Shown here: piece by piece, positions 9,307-17,778 of the stretch | How the letters are laid out: the number at the start of each line of letters is the position of its first letter | Numbering within the stretch: the first letter of the stretch is position 1 | DNA from: Shinella sumterensis | GTDB lineage: Bacteria; Pseudomonadota; Alphaproteobacteria; Rhizobiales; Rhizobiaceae | NCBI RefSeq assembly: GCF_004514425.2 | Contig: NZ_MYFN02000004.1 | Span: 248,001-312,000, forward strand | Length of the DNA: 64,000 nucleotides | Direction of reading: 5' to 3' | Translations under genes and position numbers: made by a program | The notes under the pieces: model-generated | The model's database searches: none | Told to the model about the DNA's origin: nothing | What the model saw: the letters and a program-made list of their open reading frames with translations, nothing else

Positions 9307-10797
9307 TTAGCTCGAAATTTGTGTGACCGGAAGACGATCATTCGTTTTGAGTATGCCGAGAACGATCGCGGCCATCAATGGTAAGCTCGCGGCAAGCCAA
9401 TAGCGGTCAACGAAACCTTGAGTGAATGCAGCGGCCATGACAGATCCGATATAGAACAATGCCGCTACTGCTATGACCCACGGCGCTTGGGCTGATTTGA
9501 GCGAGACTATCAATGCGACGGCGGTCAGAGCTGCGACTGCCCACGCTGGAATTGAAAAGGTTAGATAAGGGGTTTCGATTCCTTCGAGGACCGGCCGTGC
9601 GGACGTTCGATTGTCGACGATTGTCGCGGTGGGCCAGCTGAAGTCACCGAGGAAGCGCCACTTCGCTTGCTCAAGACGCTCGCCATCAATCTCGGCCAGT
9701 CTTTCACGTGTGTCGGCCATGGCGACATCGTCCTTATCGACCCTGTATGTTCCAGGCCGCGTGGCCAGATAGGCGAGAGCAGTCGAAGCCGTATCCGCGA
9801 TTACCGCTCTAGGTGTGGCCGTAATGGTCTCAAGTCCGGCTCTCAAGTAAAGATCGGAAGCGTACTTCGGCCCTCTGGAATTGTAGGCTCCCGACAAGCC
9901 TAGACGGATCGGTTCTATGTCGATGCGGCGAGGGGCATGGGAAAGAAGCTCCGCTCCAAGCTTGGCAAGCTCGGCGGACGCTGGACCGAACGAAGCGTTG
10001 CCAAATGCTTCAACAGGATGGAAGAACACAAAGTATCCGGTAAGTTGCTGTGGCATTGGCTGACCGGACAGCGCACGAAAAGCCAGGCCCGGCACGTAAG
10101 AACCACCAATGAAGGAGAAGACCATAGCGGCCGACGCCAATATCGCGTTGACTTTGGTCTGCCTTGCTACGCCCGCCGCGACCCAGACCAATATGATGGA
10201 TATGAGAAGGATCAGCGTCTCAGTCCTGAACCCGAGACCGATTCCGCACATGAGGGCAGCGAGGCAGAGCAAACTGCATTGACCGGATGGGTTCGGTGCT
10301 CGGAATGCTTTCTGGACTAGGACGAGGCCAAGCAGGACGAGAATAACGATGAACGGCTCGGTTTGCGGTCTTCTCCAGTCGATCCAGACGAAACCAATCG
10401 CGATGATTGTCAGGAAGGCGACGGCCCGCAATTTCTCTGATCTTAAACCGTCATAGCAGAGCCATGCCGCAGCACCGCAAAATGCGAGAAACAGAACGCC
10501 GAGCGCGATTGAGACGCTGTCGATCGAGGGGCCGAGAGCCCATTCAAAAAAGTAGTAATAGAGCACCGGGAAAATTCGCGTGCCAATATGGCTGCCGGCA
10601 TAAGATACTTTCCCTTCAGCCCAAAGACTGCCGGACTGGAGGTAATATTGCGCGTCTTTCCCGATGATCGGGACCTCTCCCGCAATAACAACCGCCATCA
10701 CGATAGACGGCAAAACGAGTGAAGCCTTCGCTAGCGTTCTGCTCAACCGTGCGTGTGACGTATGGATCTGCGCATTGTGTACGTAATCACCTTCCAT
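9307..10797 (-). CDS. Multi-span GT-C glycosyltransferase-like membrane protein
   Basis: 496 residues with about ten to twelve membrane segments. The first periplasmic loop carries an acidic residue (D48) in KDAQYYLQSGSLWAEGK, the arrangement found in PMT/ArnT-type transferases that use polyprenyl-phosphate sugars. It is the first gene of the reverse cassette, starting just upstream of a 224-base gap before the sheath gene. With the flippase-like gene next to it, the likely role is adding a sugar to lipopolysaccharide or O-antigen in the periplasm. It resembles the serotype-specific gtr gene of other phages in logic, not in sequence. No obvious GtrB partner is present. Confidence 0.65.
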   Translation of the reverse strand: MEGDYVHNAQIHTSHARLSRTLAKASLVLPSIVMAVVIAGEVPIIGKDAQYYLQSGSLWAEGKVSYAGSHIGTRIFPVLYYYFFEWALGPSIDSVSIALGVLFLAFCGAAAWLCYDGLRSEKLRAVAFLTIIAIGFVWIDWRRPQTEPFIVILVLLGLVLVQKAFRAPNPSGQCSLLCLAALMCGIGLGFRTETLILLISIILVWVAAGVARQTKVNAILASAAMVFSFIGGSYVPGLAFRALSGQPMPQQLTGYFVFFHPVEAFGNASFGPASAELAKLGAELLSHAPRRIDIEPIRLGLSGAYNSRGPKYASDLYLRAGLETITATPRAVIADTASTALAYLATRPGTYRVDKDDVAMADTRERLAEIDGERLEQAKWRFLGDFSWPTATIVDNRTSARPVLEGIETPYLTFSIPAWAVAALTAVALIVSLKSAQAPWVIAVAALFYIGSVMAAAFTQGFVDRYWLAASLPLMAAIVLGILKTNDRLPVTQISS

Positions 10798-11021
10798 GCG
10801 TGGTCCCTAACGTTTGCCATACCCAACAAGGTGGCGTCGAGTGATCATACAATCATATATCGTGATTGACTGCACCACACCCGCCAAGGTCGGGCTCTAA
10901 ATTACTGATCGGCTTTTCTACTCTCCCACATTAAGCCGAACATCTCACCACCCGCGATTGAGAAGCGGGCCCCTAACCCCACCACCACAAACCACCCAAC
11001 CACATCCTAAAGGAGGCCGCA

Positions 11022-12677
11022 TTGGCTGACCTATCGTACTTCCATGGCGTGAACCTTGGGGAAAGCCCCGACACGCCATCGCTTCTGCGCGTCCAGAACT
11101 TCGGTGTGACGTTCGTCAACGGCACGGCTCCCGACGCGGATTCTGCGGCTTTCCCGGTCAATACCCCGACGCTCGTCACGTCCCAGGCTGCTGCCTCGCT
11201 GCTTGGCTCGGTCGGCACGCTGCTGGCTGACGTCCTGACGGTGATGGGTGAGGGTGGCTCGACTGTCATCGTGAACCGCGTCGAGGACGACGAAGACCCG
11301 GCAGTCGTGCAGGCCAACCTGATCGGCGACGCGGCCGCCCGCACCGGCCTCTATGCCGCTCTGCGCGCCAAGTCGCTCCTGGGTGTCCAGCCGCGCGTCA
11401 TCGTGACGGCCGGCGACACGGGCGCCTACATCGAAGACGGCGTGCTGTCCGTCACCGTGACGAATGGTGGCGCGGACTACACCGCAGCGCCTTCCGTTTC
11501 GTTCTCGACTGGTGATGCCACCGCGACCGCGACCATCAACAAGCACAAGGTCAAGTCGCTCACCATCACGAACGCGGGTGCCGACTACGCGACGGCTCCG
11601 ACGATCACGATCGCTCCGCCTCCGGCTGGCGGCGTGCAGGCGACGGCGACAGCGACGGTTTCCGGCGGTGCCATCACGGCCATCACCATGGGCAACAAGG
11701 GCTCCGGCTACGTCGACGCTCCTGCCGTTACCCTTTCCGGCGGTGGTGGTTCTGGCGCGATCCTGACGGCGGTACTCGGCGGCCCGGTGACTGGCGTTAC
11801 CGTTTCGGAGCCTGGCGAAGGCTACATCTCTGCACCGACGGTCAGCTTCTCCGGTGGCGGCGGCTCGAGCGCGGCGGCTGTTGCCAACCTTGGCGACGTC
11901 ACCAGCCCGTTCGTCTCGGCCCTCGCGACGATCTGCCCGCAGATCCGCGCGCGTGCCTACATCCACGGCCCGAACTCGACCAACGCAGAGGCCGTCCGCT
12001 TCCGCAACACGGTCAACAGCGACCGCGTCCTGATTATCGACCCCAAGGGCATCAAGAACGTCAACGGCACGCCTGTGACGGTTCCGATCGCGCCGGTCTT
12101 TGCAGGCGTTCGCGCTCGCGTCGTGGCCTCTCCGGAAGGCGTGTCCGGCTCGGTATCGAACAAGATCATCCGCACGCTCGATGGCGTTGCGCGCACGATC
12201 CAGTACCCGGTCGACAGCAACTACCTCAACGAGCGGCAGGTTTCGACCGTTATCAATGAGCGTGGCGGCCTGCGCACCTGGGGCTCGCGCCTCGCGACGG
12301 ATACCGAAATCTGGCAGTTCGACAGCGTCCGCGCCACGGCCGACATGATCAACGAAGCGCTGGAAGACCTGTACTTCGTCTATGTCGACCGCAAGCTGAC
12401 AAAGGCCAACCTCAAGATGATGATCGAGGACGGCAACGCCGCGCTTCGCGTCTTCCAGAAGAACGACGACATCCTCGGCGGCCGCGTCTGGCTGTCCGAC
12501 CTGAACGAGCCGACGGTCAACGCCAACGGCAAGGTGTTCCTGAATGTCGAATTCGAGCCGGTCGGCATCATGGAACAGATCAACATCACGACCCACCGCA
12601 ACATCCTCTACTACCAGCTGCTGCTGGATGAGGTGCGCGGCGCGATCGAGAACGGCCCCCTGACGCTCGCCGTCTAA
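11022..12677 (+). CDS. Phage tail sheath protein (P2 FI-like) with repeat insertion
   Basis: Contractile sheath subunit, 551 residues, followed by the tube gene as in P2. The N-terminal domain (MADLSYFHGVNLGE) and the C-terminal half (TWGSRLATDTEIWQF, then TNAEAVRFRNT upstream) fit the family. An extra block at about residues 140-290 holds four copies of a repeat of the form T..G..Y..AP.V..SGGGG..A, which is not part of the core sheath fold. The start is TTG, chosen because AGGAGG at 11011-11016 sits 5 bases upstream. Transcription probably restarts in the 224-base gap before it, as the preceding cassette runs the other way. Confidence 0.92.
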   Translation: MADLSYFHGVNLGESPDTPSLLRVQNFGVTFVNGTAPDADSAAFPVNTPTLVTSQAAASLLGSVGTLLADVLTVMGEGGSTVIVNRVEDDEDPAVVQANLIGDAAARTGLYAALRAKSLLGVQPRVIVTAGDTGAYIEDGVLSVTVTNGGADYTAAPSVSFSTGDATATATINKHKVKSLTITNAGADYATAPTITIAPPPAGGVQATATATVSGGAITAITMGNKGSGYVDAPAVTLSGGGGSGAILTAVLGGPVTGVTVSEPGEGYISAPTVSFSGGGGSSAAAVANLGDVTSPFVSALATICPQIRARAYIHGPNSTNAEAVRFRNTVNSDRVLIIDPKGIKNVNGTPVTVPIAPVFAGVRARVVASPEGVSGSVSNKIIRTLDGVARTIQYPVDSNYLNERQVSTVINERGGLRTWGSRLATDTEIWQFDSVRATADMINEALEDLYFVYVDRKLTKANLKMMIEDGNAALRVFQKNDDILGGRVWLSDLNEPTVNANGKVFLNVEFEPVGIMEQINITTHRNILYYQLLLDEVRGAIENGPLTLAV

Positions 12678-12693
12678 TCACAAGGAATACACG

Positions 12694-13200
12694 ATGAGCA
12701 ATCTTCCAAGTTACCTCCTGCGTAACTGCATGCTGTGGGCCGACCGCGTCTCCAAGCTGGGTCAGATCGGGGACATCACGCCCCCGGTCCCGCAGGCGAA
12801 GCTCGAGGAGCTTCGCAACGCCGGCATGATCAAGCCGCGTGAGGTCCATATGGGCTACGAGAAGCTGGAATTCAGCTTCAAGATGCCCGGCCTCGACCCG
12901 CAGATCCTCAAGCTGTTCGGCCTCAAGGCCGGGACGGAGAACCTGTTCCTCATCACTGGCGCGCTGGTGGATGAGGACGGCGTCGAGCATTCGGCGGTCA
13001 TGACTATCCGCGGCTTTCTCAAGCAGGCCGATCCGGGCAACTGGAAGCCGGGCGACATGGCGGAGAACGATTATTCGGTCTCGGTCAACTACTACAAGCT
13101 GGAAGTCGACGGTGACGAGCTGATCGAAATGGATGACTTCGACGTGAAGATCGGGGGCATCAGCCAGCATAGCGGCATGCGGAACTCGCTGCTTCTCTAG
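12694..13200 (+). CDS. Phage major tail tube protein (P2 FII-like)
   Basis: 168 residues, the usual FII length. The family-like start MSNLPSYLLRNCMLWADR and later GYEKLEFSFKMPGLDPQILK are clear. It forms the inner tube of the contractile tail inside the sheath. It lies 16 bases behind the sheath gene and is followed by a rho-independent terminator, which is consistent with sheath and tube being made in large amounts relative to the downstream chaperones. Confidence 0.93.
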   Translation: MSNLPSYLLRNCMLWADRVSKLGQIGDITPPVPQAKLEELRNAGMIKPREVHMGYEKLEFSFKMPGLDPQILKLFGLKAGTENLFLITGALVDEDGVEHSAVMTIRGFLKQADPGNWKPGDMAENDYSVSVNYYKLEVDGDELIEMDDFDVKIGGISQHSGMRNSLLL

Positions 13201-13220
13201 CATTCCACGCCGCAAACTCA

Positions 13221-13246
13221 GCCCGCGCGAATGCGGGCTTTTTCTT
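13221..13246 (+). terminator. Rho-independent terminator after tail tube gene
   Basis: A GCCCGC/GCGGGC stem with a short loop (GCGAAT) is followed directly by TTTTTCTTT. It sits 20 bases after the tube stop. It probably attenuates the late transcript so that sheath and tube outnumber the chaperone and tape measure products. Confidence 0.8.
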
Positions 13247-13265
13247 TCCTGATGAGGAGACCAGC

Positions 13266-13529
13266 ATGACGACTGTCAAGCTTTCCAAGCCCGTTGAGCA
13301 CAACGGCAAGATTTATGACGAGTTCACCTTCCGCGAAGCCGAAGTCGGCGACCTGATGCTAGCCGACGCCGTGAAGGGCGAAATGTCCAAGATCGTCGCT
13401 GTTCTGGCATCCATGGCAGACGTGCCGCTTCCAGCGTTCCGCAAGGTCAAGTCTCGCGATCTGAACGCCATCATGGCCGCAACCAAAGACCTCCTGGGGG
13501 AGGAGCCGCCGGTCACGACTGGCGCCTGA
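13266..13529 (+). CDS. Tail assembly chaperone E (P2 gpE / Mu gp41 family)
   Basis: 87 residues; the family starts like this one (TVKLSKPVEHNGKIYDEFTF, then REAEVGDL). It lies between tube and tape measure, the standard place for tail assembly chaperones, which coat the tape measure during tail assembly. ATGAGGAG-type Shine-Dalgarno (GATGAGGAG, 13251-13259) precedes ATG 13266. A second frame overlaps its end in the -1 register and encodes the E' part (next entry), so a frameshifted E-E' fusion is likely. Confidence 0.85.
   Translation: MTTVKLSKPVEHNGKIYDEFTFREAEVGDLMLADAVKGEMSKIVAVLASMADVPLPAFRKVKSRDLNAIMAATKDLLGEEPPVTTGA
13491..13503 (+). promoter_or_regulatory. Candidate -1 frameshift site for E/E'
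   Basis: Near the end of gene E a run of five G (CTGGGGGAG) could let a ribosome slip one base back. The -1 frame is open from well upstream and leads, through a DWRLIVSVIARELK segment, into the E' frame ending at 13657. The slip heptamer G GGG GAG re-pairs well only in the P site, so this is a candidate, not a textbook slippery site. Confidence 0.4.
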
Positions 13530-13531
13530 TT

Positions 13532-13657
13532 GTGAGCGTCATCGCTCGCGAGCTCAAGCAGGACGTAGACCGGCTCGAAAAGTGGCCGCCCAGTAAGGCC
13601 ATGGCCTACTTCGAAAAAGCAATGGAAGTCCGTCGCCTGTTCGGCGGCGGCATGTAG
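13532..13657 (+). CDS. Tail assembly chaperone E' segment
   Basis: A 41-codon stretch from GTG 13532 to TAG 13655-13657 (VIARELKQDVDRLEKWPPSK, then MAYFEKAMEVRRLFGGGM). It lies in the -1 frame relative to E and overlaps no other gene. The bulky WPP and W-x-x-x motifs are typical of the E' or Mu gp42 region. By analogy with P2 and lambda it is probably expressed mainly as an E-E' fusion of about 130 residues; a separate start at GTG 13532 is also possible but lacks a clear ribosome site. Confidence 0.6.
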   Translation: MSVIARELKQDVDRLEKWPPSKAMAYFEKAMEVRRLFGGGM

Positions 13658-13669
13658 CGCGAGGGCAGC

Positions 13670-15778
13670 ATGGCCGTCTTGAAATCAAGCCTGATACTCT
13701 CGCTCATCGACAATGTGTCGGGCAGGGCGAAGGGCATCAACAGCGCGCTCGGTAGTCTACAGCGCGGGCACGCTTCCTTCCTTGGCATGGCTGGTCGGCT
13801 CGCCGCCTTCGGTGGCGCCTATGTGGGCGTCACGCAGGGTATTGGCGGAACCGTCGGTGCGGCGCTGGAATTTGAGTCTGCATTCGCCGACGTCCGCAAG
13901 GTGCTGGACGCGAACGACGAGCAGATGGCGAACGTTCGCCGCTCGATCATCGCCATGTCGAAGGAACTGCCGATAGCGGCCAGCGGAATCGCCCAGATTT
14001 ACGCGGCGGCCGGCCAGTCGAACATCCCGCTGGCGGAGATCACCAAATTCAGCGAGATGGTCGCCAAGGTGTCGACGGCATGGGACGTTCCGGTCGCCGA
14101 GACAGGGCAGGCGCTCGCGGAGATCAAGAACCAGCTTAATCTCGGCGTGAACGAGGTCGGGCTGTTCGCCGACAGCCTCAATCACCTGTCGAACAATACG
14201 GCGGCCAATGCGCCGCGGCTGCTGGAATACACGAAGCGCGTCGCCGCAACCGGCGAGATGTTCGGCTTCTCGGCGCAGGAAACCCTGGCGTTCGGTGGCG
14301 CCATGATCTCGTCTGGTGGTGAGGCGGAAGTCGCAGCGACTTCGTTCCGGAACATGGGCCGCGCTCTCACGATCGGTACGCGCGCCACCAAGACGCACAA
14401 CACAGCTTTCAAGCGTCTGGGGCTCGATGCGGTGAAGACCGCCAAGTCGATGCAGAAGAACGCGCTGAAGACGACGCTGGACGTCATCGACCGCATCCAG
14501 ACGCTGCCGGAGTGGGAGCGGATATCGATCGCCTCGGCGCTGTTCGGCGACGAAGCGCGCGCCCTGATGCCCGTGATCAACAATGCCACGGAGTTGCGGC
14601 GCCAGCTTGGCCTCGTGGGCGATGAGGCGAACTACGCGGGCAGCGCCTTCAAGGAGTACACGATCCGCGCCAGCACGGTCGGAAACGTGCTGCAAATCCT
14701 TAAAAACAAGTTCGCCGACTTCTTCCGCAGCATGGGCGACGACATGCTGCCCGGCATCAAGGAAGCGGCGCTCGGCGTCGGTGACATCCTGGATACGATG
14801 GGCGAGCGCGCCACCATCTTCGACAAGATGGGCACGGCGATGCAGGCCTTCCTGCAGGGCTTCGGCGTCGACAGCGGCATTCGCGAAACAATTAACGACC
14901 TGGGTGACTTGCTGTTCGGCAAGGCGGATGGCTCTGCTTCGGCCGACCAGCTGGGCAGGATCTTCGCAAAGTTCAAGGAATACGGCGCATCCGTCCGCGA
15001 ACTGTCTGACGCGATCCGCAACAATCCGATCGCGCAGTTCCTTGGAGAGCTGGGCGCGGACGGTTTCAAGCTCATGCTTGCCGCCGTGGGGATTGGCCTT
15101 GTCGCGAGCTCGATCATGAAGCTGGCGCGGGCGATCGCGTTCCTTACTGGCATCACGACGGCCGTCGGAATTCTGAAGACGCTAGGCAAGATTGGCGGCA
15201 TCATTGGTGGTGGAGCAGCGGGCGCCGCTGGCGCCGGCAGTGCTGCGGCCGGTGGAGCCGCGGCAGGCGGCGGCATAGCGGCGACGCTGGGGTCTGCGTG
15301 GAAGTACCTGAAGGGGCTTGGTGCTGGAGCGGTCATCGGTTCGACGCCGCAGCTGCTTTCCGAGACGCCCGGCGACACTTTCGAAAAGCAGGTACAGAAT
15401 CAGGCCAAGTTCAAGGATTTTCTTGAGCGCATGCTTGGCTTGAAGAAGGACGAGGCCGGGGTCTCAGGGCTGAGCAGGTTCATGTTCGGAGCCGCAGCAG
15501 ACCCCGGCTTCGACTCTCGCCAGCACTTTGGTGTCGAAACGAAAGCCGCCAGCAACACGCCCGTCATCATCGACTCGAGCAGCATCGCGGCAATGAACCA
15601 GCCGTCAGGCGTTCAGCAGGTGGCGGTGACGAACCCGCAGCCGATTGAGATCACGGTAAACGCACCGATCACCATAAGTGGCGTGTCATCTCCGGAGGCA
15701 GCAGCTGACGCGGCCGCGTCCCGCCTTGGACAGGCCGTAAAGTCGACCGTAGGCGCAAGCTGGGGTGGGCCTAGGTAA
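13670..15778 (+). CDS. Phage tail tape measure protein (TP901-like)
   Basis: 702 residues. The N-terminal half carries the TP901-type core (ALEFESAFADVRKVLDAND at about 66-84, then IYAAAGQSNIPLAEI), a Gly/Ala-rich membrane-prone stretch follows at about 520-560, and the C-terminus is low complexity. It sets tail length and is ejected with the DNA. From the usual rule of about 0.15 nm per residue I would expect a tail near 100 nm, an estimate only. It follows the E/E' chaperones, as is standard. Confidence 0.9.
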   Translation: MAVLKSSLILSLIDNVSGRAKGINSALGSLQRGHASFLGMAGRLAAFGGAYVGVTQGIGGTVGAALEFESAFADVRKVLDANDEQMANVRRSIIAMSKELPIAASGIAQIYAAAGQSNIPLAEITKFSEMVAKVSTAWDVPVAETGQALAEIKNQLNLGVNEVGLFADSLNHLSNNTAANAPRLLEYTKRVAATGEMFGFSAQETLAFGGAMISSGGEAEVAATSFRNMGRALTIGTRATKTHNTAFKRLGLDAVKTAKSMQKNALKTTLDVIDRIQTLPEWERISIASALFGDEARALMPVINNATELRRQLGLVGDEANYAGSAFKEYTIRASTVGNVLQILKNKFADFFRSMGDDMLPGIKEAALGVGDILDTMGERATIFDKMGTAMQAFLQGFGVDSGIRETINDLGDLLFGKADGSASADQLGRIFAKFKEYGASVRELSDAIRNNPIAQFLGELGADGFKLMLAAVGIGLVASSIMKLARAIAFLTGITTAVGILKTLGKIGGIIGGGAAGAAGAGSAAAGGAAAGGGIAATLGSAWKYLKGLGAGAVIGSTPQLLSETPGDTFEKQVQNQAKFKDFLERMLGLKKDEAGVSGLSRFMFGAAADPGFDSRQHFGVETKAASNTPVIIDSSSIAAMNQPSGVQQVAVTNPQPIEITVNAPITISGVSSPEAAADAAASRLGQAVKSTVGASWGGPR

Positions 15779-15784
15779 GGGATC

Positions 15785-15886
15785 TCACGACACAAACCTA
15801 GCCATCTCGGTGGCTAGGTAAAACCATAGCCACAACGTGAACAAGAACAACGCTACTCGCACGTATCGCTTGTTTGTGTTTTCCAT
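15785..15886 (-). CDS. Candidate antisense small membrane protein in tail gap
   Basis: On the reverse strand of the gap between tape measure and U there is a 33-codon frame (MENTNKRYVRVALFLFTLW, then LWFYLATEMARFVS) with a charged N-terminus and one hydrophobic helix. The gap has a perfect 9-bp hairpin at 15796-15819 inside this frame. There is no convincing Shine-Dalgarno sequence. It may be a small morphogenesis-region moron or simply chance; the membrane-like composition is the only positive evidence. Confidence 0.25.
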   Translation of the reverse strand: MENTNKRYVRVALFLFTLWLWFYLATEMARFVS

Positions 15887-15930
15887 CTGGCAATCTTACC
15901 GCGTTACCAGCCGTCACGCAAGGAGCCCCC

Positions 15931-16374
15931 ATGACCGTTTCAATGATGCTCGGAGGCTTCGCCTTCGAAGCGCGCGACAGGCTTGGCTATGAAGGCGTGC
16001 AGCGCAAGGTGCAGACGCCGTGGGCCGAGATCAAGGTCGCGCAGACCATGGATCAGCAGCAATGGACCGGCCCGACCTCTGAAGAGGTGACGATCCGCGG
16101 TGTGCTGTTCCCGCAAGAGTACGGCGGCCAGGCGTCGCTCGATGGTATCATTGCCTCAGCGCAGGCCGGAACGCCCATGATGCTTGTCTCCGGCGATGAC
16201 TACGAAGGCGTGATCCATGGCATGTTCACGGTGCACGGCATCGACGAGGATCGCAGCTACCACAACGCTGCTGGCGCGGCGCGGAAGAACAGCTACTCGA
16301 TCACACTGAGGCGCTACGGCCAGTCAGTTGCCGGTGGCGGCCTGTTTGCACCGATCCTCAATCTGTTCGGGTGA
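15931..16374 (+). CDS. Phage tail protein U (P2 gpU-like)
   Basis: 147 residues; P2 gpU-type tail protein. The typical features are the LGGFAFEARDRLGYE start, ETEE-like STSEEVTIRG region (GPTSEEVTIRGVLFPQEYGG) and the late YSITLRRYG. AAGGAG at 15920-15925 supports ATG 15931 over the longer frame from 15874. It is followed by X and D with near-zero spacing, giving the common U-X-D order. Confidence 0.88.
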   Translation: MTVSMMLGGFAFEARDRLGYEGVQRKVQTPWAEIKVAQTMDQQQWTGPTSEEVTIRGVLFPQEYGGQASLDGIIASAQAGTPMMLVSGDDYEGVIHGMFTVHGIDEDRSYHNAAGAARKNSYSITLRRYGQSVAGGGLFAPILNLFG

Positions 16375-16378
16375 TCCG

Positions 16379-16591
16379 ATGCCATCCACATACATCACGA
16401 AAGCCGGACAGACCGTCGACCTCGTCTGCCGGGACTTCTACGGCCGCACGCGCTCGACCACTGAAATCGTCCTCGACGCCAATCCTGGCATAGGGGCGCT
16501 CGGGCCGGTTCTGCCGATCGGGACCGCGCTCGTCTTGCCCGACATCGACACGCGGCCGGCGGCGCGCGAACTGGTGAAGATCTGGGAGTAA
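16379..16591 (+). CDS. Tail protein X (LysM-like)
   Basis: 70 residues, the normal size of P2-type tail X proteins, which carry a LysM-like fold. Visible marks are YITKAGQTVDLVCRDFYG at the start and the LPIGTALVLPDI segment near the end. ATG 16379 lies 4 bases after the U stop. It probably helps terminate or stabilise the tail; the precise role in this phage is unknown. Confidence 0.85.
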   Translation: MPSTYITKAGQTVDLVCRDFYGRTRSTTEIVLDANPGIGALGPVLPIGTALVLPDIDTRPAARELVKIWE

Positions 16592-16594
16592 TCA

Positions 16595-17752
16595 ATGAAG
16601 CCCAGAATTGAAATCACGATCGACGGCCAGCCTGTTGCCGGCGCGTTCTACGAGCGCCTGATATCCGTCACGGTGACGGACAAGGAGGAGGGTGGCGCAG
16701 ACACGTTCGATATGGAGTTGAACGACGGACCGCCGCAATTCCTCGCCATCCCGCGCAAAGGGGCGGTCGTAGATATCAGAATGGGGTACGGCACGACCCG
16801 GTCTTTAGGGCGGTTCACTGCCGACAAAGTGACACCTAAGTTTCTACCGTATTCCATGTCGATCGGCGGCAAATCTGCTGACCTGCGAAGCGGCAAGTTG
16901 AAGGAAAAGCAGGAGCGGCACTGGGACAAGAAGAAGCTCAAGGACATCGTGTCCGAGGTGGCGACGGAGAGCGGTCTTTCCGCCTCTGTTGACTCGGATA
17001 TTGGCGATTTCGAGTATGAGTGGTTCGGGCAGCAAGACGAATCCAATGTCCAGATGCTCCAGCGCCTTGCCGATCGTCACAATGCATTGTTCGCAGTGAA
17101 GGGGGGGAAGCTCGTTTTCTCCAAACGAGGCTCCGGCCTGTCCGCAAGCGGCACCTTTGCTGGTACGGTAATCGTCACGCCTGACATGGTGGTTCAGGGC
17201 TCCGGCTCTTTCGAATCGAACGACGAGACAAAGTACAGCAAGGTTGTCGCGTATTATCAGGACAAGGATAAAGCGGAGCGCGTCGAAGTCGCAGTGGACG
17301 CCGATGCTGACGGCGACAGCGTCTACCGGATAACCGAACCATTCTCCAGCCTGGCGGAGGCCGACAAGGCTGCGCAGGCAAAAGCCAACGACAGAAAGCG
17401 TTTTGAGGGCTCTGCCAGCGTCACCGTGATCGGCGACACGGCCATCACCGCGGGCTCGGCGTTGCTGTTCAGCGGAATCCGCCCCGGCCTAGACGGCGTG
17501 CCCTACGTCATCGATACCGCCACCCACAAGTACGACAAGTCTGGCGGCTACACGACCGCGATCAGCGCCAAGCTCTACGACGGCAAGTCCGGCAAGGGCG
17601 GCAAGGCTCCCGCAAAAGACGGCGCGACAAGCGGCGGCGGCAAGACCGTCGGCGAAACGGGCACCGTCGCGAAGGACTCCCCCGCCGGCACGCCTGCGAC
17701 GCCAGACGGCTGGTCACAGTATCAGCGCAACGGGCTGACCGACGCCAACTAA
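16595..17752 (+). CDS. Phage late control / baseplate hub protein D (P2 gpD-like)
   Basis: 385 residues. The family pattern is present: ISVTVTDKEEGGADTFDMEL near residue 24, then LKDIVSEVATESGLS at about 115 and the PYVIDTATHKYDKSGGYTT segment near 304. P2 gpD is a tail hub component that holds the spike and connects to the tube. The C-terminus is extended by about 55 Gly/Lys/Asp-rich residues. It starts 4 bases after X and ends the structural tail operon; the lysis genes follow after 26 bases. Confidence 0.87.
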   Translation: MKPRIEITIDGQPVAGAFYERLISVTVTDKEEGGADTFDMELNDGPPQFLAIPRKGAVVDIRMGYGTTRSLGRFTADKVTPKFLPYSMSIGGKSADLRSGKLKEKQERHWDKKKLKDIVSEVATESGLSASVDSDIGDFEYEWFGQQDESNVQMLQRLADRHNALFAVKGGKLVFSKRGSGLSASGTFAGTVIVTPDMVVQGSGSFESNDETKYSKVVAYYQDKDKAERVEVAVDADADGDSVYRITEPFSSLAEADKAAQAKANDRKRFEGSASVTVIGDTAITAGSALLFSGIRPGLDGVPYVIDTATHKYDKSGGYTTAISAKLYDGKSGKGGKAPAKDGATSGGGKTVGETGTVAKDSPAGTPATPDGWSQYQRNGLTDAN

Positions 17753-17778
17753 GTCGGCACTATTCAAAGGAAATCGAA

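Noticed and set aside
10951-10969. Hairpin CCCGC...GCGGG before the sheath gene as a terminator
   Set aside because: Only a 5-bp stem and no T run on either strand.
11031-12596. Long reverse frame opposite the tail sheath gene
   Set aside because: Composition is Arg/Asp-rich with no pattern; the sheath gene is certain.
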